From the NCBI GenBank assembly GCA_965262785.1, contig OZ253559.1:1054001-1118000 (forward strand): DNA of 64,000 nt, in the 5' to 3' direction. A program made the translations under genes and the position numbers. Below the pieces are notes generated by a model. It was given only the letters and a program-made list of their open reading frames with translations, was not told the DNA's origin and made no database searches. Within the stretch, counting starts at the first letter, position 1. Each line of letters begins with the position of its first letter. Below are positions 61,239 through 64,000 of the stretch, in pieces. The stretch comes from G965218495 sp965262785. GTDB taxonomy: Bacteria; Bacteroidota; Rhodothermia; Rhodothermales; Bin80.

Positions 61239-64000
61239 TCAGCTAATAGCGGAGGCGAACATCCGCCGCTTGAAGAGGATGTCCAGCGGCCGCGCGTCCT
61301 TTACCAGCGAGTCGCCATTCATCCAGATCTCGTCCACACCAGAAGCCATGTCGTTTGCCGCCACGAAGTCCCGGTCTCGCTCACGGTCCTTCAGCGTCCA
61401 CCCCAAGGTGTTCCTCCAGATGACAACCGCATTGAGTCTGTCCCTTGTGCTACCTTTATAGACGAGGTAGCGGCGGCCATCATCGTCGTAGACGCGGCGA
61501 GTGCTAACCGCGAGGCCCAGCAGATAGTTGAAGGTCTCCGGCAAATCGACCGGCACCTCAGTGTCTTGCCCACCGCCGTTTTGCCGCATGCAGTAGTCGA
61601 AGGGACGGTCTAGCGCCGCGACGTTCAGAAGAGTCGCACTGCCCTTCGTCTCCCACTGGAGCATGTAGCGCAGCATGTAATCTTCGAACCCGAACAGACC
61701 CTCGTCCGCCTTGTCGAACTCGATGTTGCTGAGCGCATCCTCGTAGCTCTCCATGCGGAAGTACTTGATGATCCGGGGGCCGCGTTCTGCTTCCTCGCTG
61801 GTCGCCTCCCGCTTGGCGATTCCCCCCTTCCATTCCGGCGAGAACGCCACCTTCTTGAGGCGCGGCAGAAGCACCGTGTCGAAGTGGTCGCCCATCTCCA
61901 CCAGGATGAATTTGCGGCGACCGCTATCCTCGCGGTTAAGGTTGATGACGGCGTGGCCGGTTGTGCCGGAGCCAGCAAAGTAGTCGAGGATGTAGCCATC
62001 GGTCTTGTTGCCTAGGGCCGCATCAATCGAGTCTCGCACCGTAAATATCGACTTAGGGAACGTAAAACTAGTGCCAGGCAGCAGTCTGCGTAGGAGGACA
62101 GTGCCATGACTATTCGCCGAGTACTTCTTCCCTGACCATACAGTCTTGTAGTTGAACTTGCTTTTCGTCCGTATTATGTCCCAGAATCCAGCTTTTGTAT
62201 CGTGCTTCGCTACCAAACTCCCCCTTATCCCCTCGACGGTCTTACGCGCAAACACCCACTTTCGCTCCTGACCTGTTGCATCGATTGGATAGACCGCAAT
62301 GGTTCCGTCCTCTTCTATGACATTCCTGCACCCTGGATGGAATTCGTCATCGCACACGTCCCCAAAACCCGCGATTTTCCCGAGGCGAATGTAGATCGGA
62401 TAGAAGCAGTTCGCCGCATCTGTCCTCAGATGAGATCCCTTCGACACATCACGCAAAGGTCGGATATCTGGCGTAGATCGCGTCTGGAGACCGATAAAGG
62501 TCCCCGTCTTCGGGAATACAAAGTATGCAAATTCATGTGTGTATGAGAAATTGGAACCCTGCTGCCCTGTCGCGTTGTGCACAACTGTAATGCAACTTTT
62601 TTGGTGGTCGGGGTAGAGGCGGCTCAACAACTGTCCCAGGACTTCCTGCTCCACCTCGTCAATGGCTACTACGACTACGGCATCCGATGACATGAGGCTG
62701 CGGGCCAATGAGATGCGGTTTTCCATCAGTGTCAACCAAGAGGAGTGCTTATATGTGTTTTTATAGGCAATTTCTGATGACTTAGCATTGTAGGGTGGGT
62801 CGATGTAAGCCGTTTGCAATGAGGCCCGATATCGCTCTTGCAACAGGTTTAGTGCTTGCCAATTCTCACTCTTGATGGCCACCCCGTCCATCATGTCGTC
62901 AATATTTTCCAACGCCCCGAGCAACTTGTCAACAAACCCCGAGTCGAAGTGCCGGGTATCCAGCAGGATCCCCGGATTGCGCTTCAGAAAACTGCGTCTG
63001 GCCGCCGGATCGGCACCGTTGGCGAATAGGAGGGTGTCGTCGTCACTTACACATCCCTGTGCGCACCACTCCTCCCACTGTGCGTCGCACTCCAGAACAC
63101 GGGAAACAAGTGCCTCCGAAACCAGCCCTGCTGCCACGCAGTACTGAATATCCACGACGAATTTTCGCTTTTCCCAAAGCATCTTCTGGAAACCCTCAAT
63201 CTGCGCGAGGAACTCGATGATGTTTCGGCCGACTTCGCGGATCACGCGCATCTTGTCGAGCCATGCATCGGCCCGCGCCTCGCCACCTGCCGCGAGCGAG
63301 CTAAGGCTAAGGACTTCAGACTTGAGATAGTATTCGAGTTCCCTTGTAAGAAATTCTTCAAGATCTCGGTGAACGAAGAAGTCCGAGGTCCTGCGGCGCG
63401 CGAAGCGGCAGGCGTGGTATGTGAAGAACGTTGGGGCGTCTTCGTCGCCGGCGTCACCTGCCCGGCGATCAAGCAGAGCCTTTGCCGCCTCCGGCACGGC
63501 CGCGAGTGCTTCGGGAATTGACGCTTCCGCTCGCTCGATGATGGCATCCTGCTGCCTGGTGCTGCCGAACTCCTTGACCTCGGCGTATTTGAGTGGGCGG
63601 TACTCAAATGGCATATCCAGGATGCGACCATATTCTTTCCAAGTCGCTCCTTCCGGCACCGGGAAGAAGAAGCGCTTCTGTCCCTGGACGTCGTTCTGTT
63701 CCACGTTCGCTGAGCGCAGGAAAAAGTGAACCGAGATGCCGGAGCGAGTCCGGTACTTGTAGTCCCTGAATTGCTCTACAGTCTTCACGTAGTACTGGTC
63801 GCGATTCGCCCAGTGGAAATGCACTTCTTCGCCATTGTAGGGAACGACATACGGATGCTCCCAGGAGTAACGGCGCTTCGGTACGAAGTCGCCGTCTTGG
63901 TAGTACCGACTGAAGAAGGTAAAGAGGTGGTTGTAGATGTCCCGCCGCACTTCTCCGGCCGATTCCGAGTGGCTTGCTCGCTTGCGCCACTTTGTGTACT
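61239..64000 (-). CDS. Type III-like DNA adenine methyltransferase, Mod subunit (5' end beyond window)
   Basis: 920 codons are visible; the frame is still open at base 64000, so the N-terminus lies outside the window (reading Y-T-K-W-R-K-R-A-S-H-S-E-S-A at the edge). Methyltransferase motif IV T-A-Y-I-D-P-P-Y-N precedes motif I L-D-Y-F-A-G-S-G-T-T-G-H, the beta-class N6-adenine order typical of Type III Mod. A target-recognition region lies between and after these motifs, and a long N-terminal extension of over 400 residues is unusual for EcoP1-type Mod but common in the larger Mod-like proteins paired with DEAD/DEAH Res subunits. It is first in the operon. No frameshift is seen. Confidence 0.88.
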   Translation of the reverse strand, partial: YTKWRKRASHSESAGEVRRDIYNHLFTFFSRYYQDGDFVPKRRYSWEHPYVVPYNGEEVHFHWANRDQYYVKTVEQFRDYKYRTRSGISVHFFLRSANVEQNDVQGQKRFFFPVPEGATWKEYGRILDMPFEYRPLKYAEVKEFGSTRQQDAIIERAEASIPEALAAVPEAAKALLDRRAGDAGDEDAPTFFTYHACRFARRRTSDFFVHRDLEEFLTRELEYYLKSEVLSLSSLAAGGEARADAWLDKMRVIREVGRNIIEFLAQIEGFQKMLWEKRKFVVDIQYCVAAGLVSEALVSRVLECDAQWEEWCAQGCVSDDDTLLFANGADPAARRSFLKRNPGILLDTRHFDSGFVDKLLGALENIDDMMDGVAIKSENWQALNLLQERYRASLQTAYIDPPYNAKSSEIAYKNTYKHSSWLTLMENRISLARSLMSSDAVVVVAIDEVEQEVLGQLLSRLYPDHQKSCITVVHNATGQQGSNFSYTHEFAYFVFPKTGTFIGLQTRSTPDIRPLRDVSKGSHLRTDAANCFYPIYIRLGKIAGFGDVCDDEFHPGCRNVIEEDGTIAVYPIDATGQERKWVFARKTVEGIRGSLVAKHDTKAGFWDIIRTKSKFNYKTVWSGKKYSANSHGTVLLRRLLPGTSFTFPKSIFTVRDSIDAALGNKTDGYILDYFAGSGTTGHAVINLNREDSGRRKFILVEMGDHFDTVLLPRLKKVAFSPEWKGGIAKREATSEEAERGPRIIKYFRMESYEDALSNIEFDKADEGLFGFEDYMLRYMLQWETKGSATLLNVAALDRPFDYCMRQNGGGQDTEVPVDLPETFNYLLGLAVSTRRVYDDDGRRYLVYKGSTRDRLNAVVIWRNTLGWTLKDRERDRDFVAANDMASGVDEIWMNGDSLVKDARPLDILFKRRMFASAIS

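Noticed and set aside
1..64000. CRISPR array or tRNA/rRNA genes
   Set aside because: No regularly spaced short repeats and no tRNA-like T-arm with acceptor pairing were seen on either strand.

Overview
The window looks like a chromosome segment of a Bacteroidota-type bacterium, most probably of the Rhodothermota/Balneolota side. It has about 55-60% G+C by eye. The pointers are a secreted FG-GAP protein with a Por/T9SS-like C-terminal tail, a TonB-dependent receptor directly followed by a DUF4249 lipoprotein, several six-bladed beta-propeller lipoproteins, ThuA-domain and sulfatase lipoproteins, and few Shine-Dalgarno sequences. The assignment is an inference from gene families; no rRNA or tRNA gene was seen.

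Layout. 1-9.6 kb is a housekeeping block: an LptF/LptG permease, DUF3467, a PLP cysteine/cystathionine synthase divergent from lon, two small proteins, rsgA, an FG-GAP secreted protein, and alanine racemase interrupted by one in-frame TGA. 9.6-21.3 kb holds four beta-propeller lipoprotein-type genes separated by decayed DNA. Here an IS256-family element with exact 8-bp target duplications has split an outer-membrane receptor remnant. 21.8-28.5 kb is a metabolic cluster: creatininase, Tm-1-like/UPF0261, Fe-S protein and FAD oxidase as overlapping genes, plus two ThuA proteins. 28.7-30.6 kb is a complete ISNCY-type element with 24-bp ends. 32.2-42.8 kb carries TonB receptor, DUF4249, sulfatase, S9 peptidase and a TM0106-type nuclease-helicase.

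43-58 kb is a mobile-DNA graveyard: relics of a conjugation module (VirB3/TrbD-like and TraF-like), an apparently intact three-gene operon headed by a TIGR04255 protein behind a near-consensus promoter, an IS3 relic, and two nested stacks of transposons. In stack one an IS1595-family element (carrying small passenger genes) sits inside the transposase start of an ISL3 element. In stack two a 2.2-kb serine-integrase element sits inside an IS1634 transposase gene, which itself sits inside a third, decayed IS. All junctions can be read from inverted repeats and target duplications. 58-64 kb is a Type III-like restriction-modification pair (Res, then Mod running off the right edge).

The most interesting points are: (i) the serine-integrase element, whose attP and attB can be reconstructed and whose insertion point is next to the codon for a catalytic Asp of the IS1634 transposase, so that excision would restore a 595-residue transposase frame and change the integrase C-terminus; (ii) a two-gene IS256 element whose upstream, ATGA-coupled gene is a transposase homologue without the catalytic residues; (iii) the uncharacterised TIGR04255 operon; (iv) a shared small-protein motif in two accessory loci. 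Several genes carry isolated in-frame stop codons, consistent with ongoing pseudogene formation.
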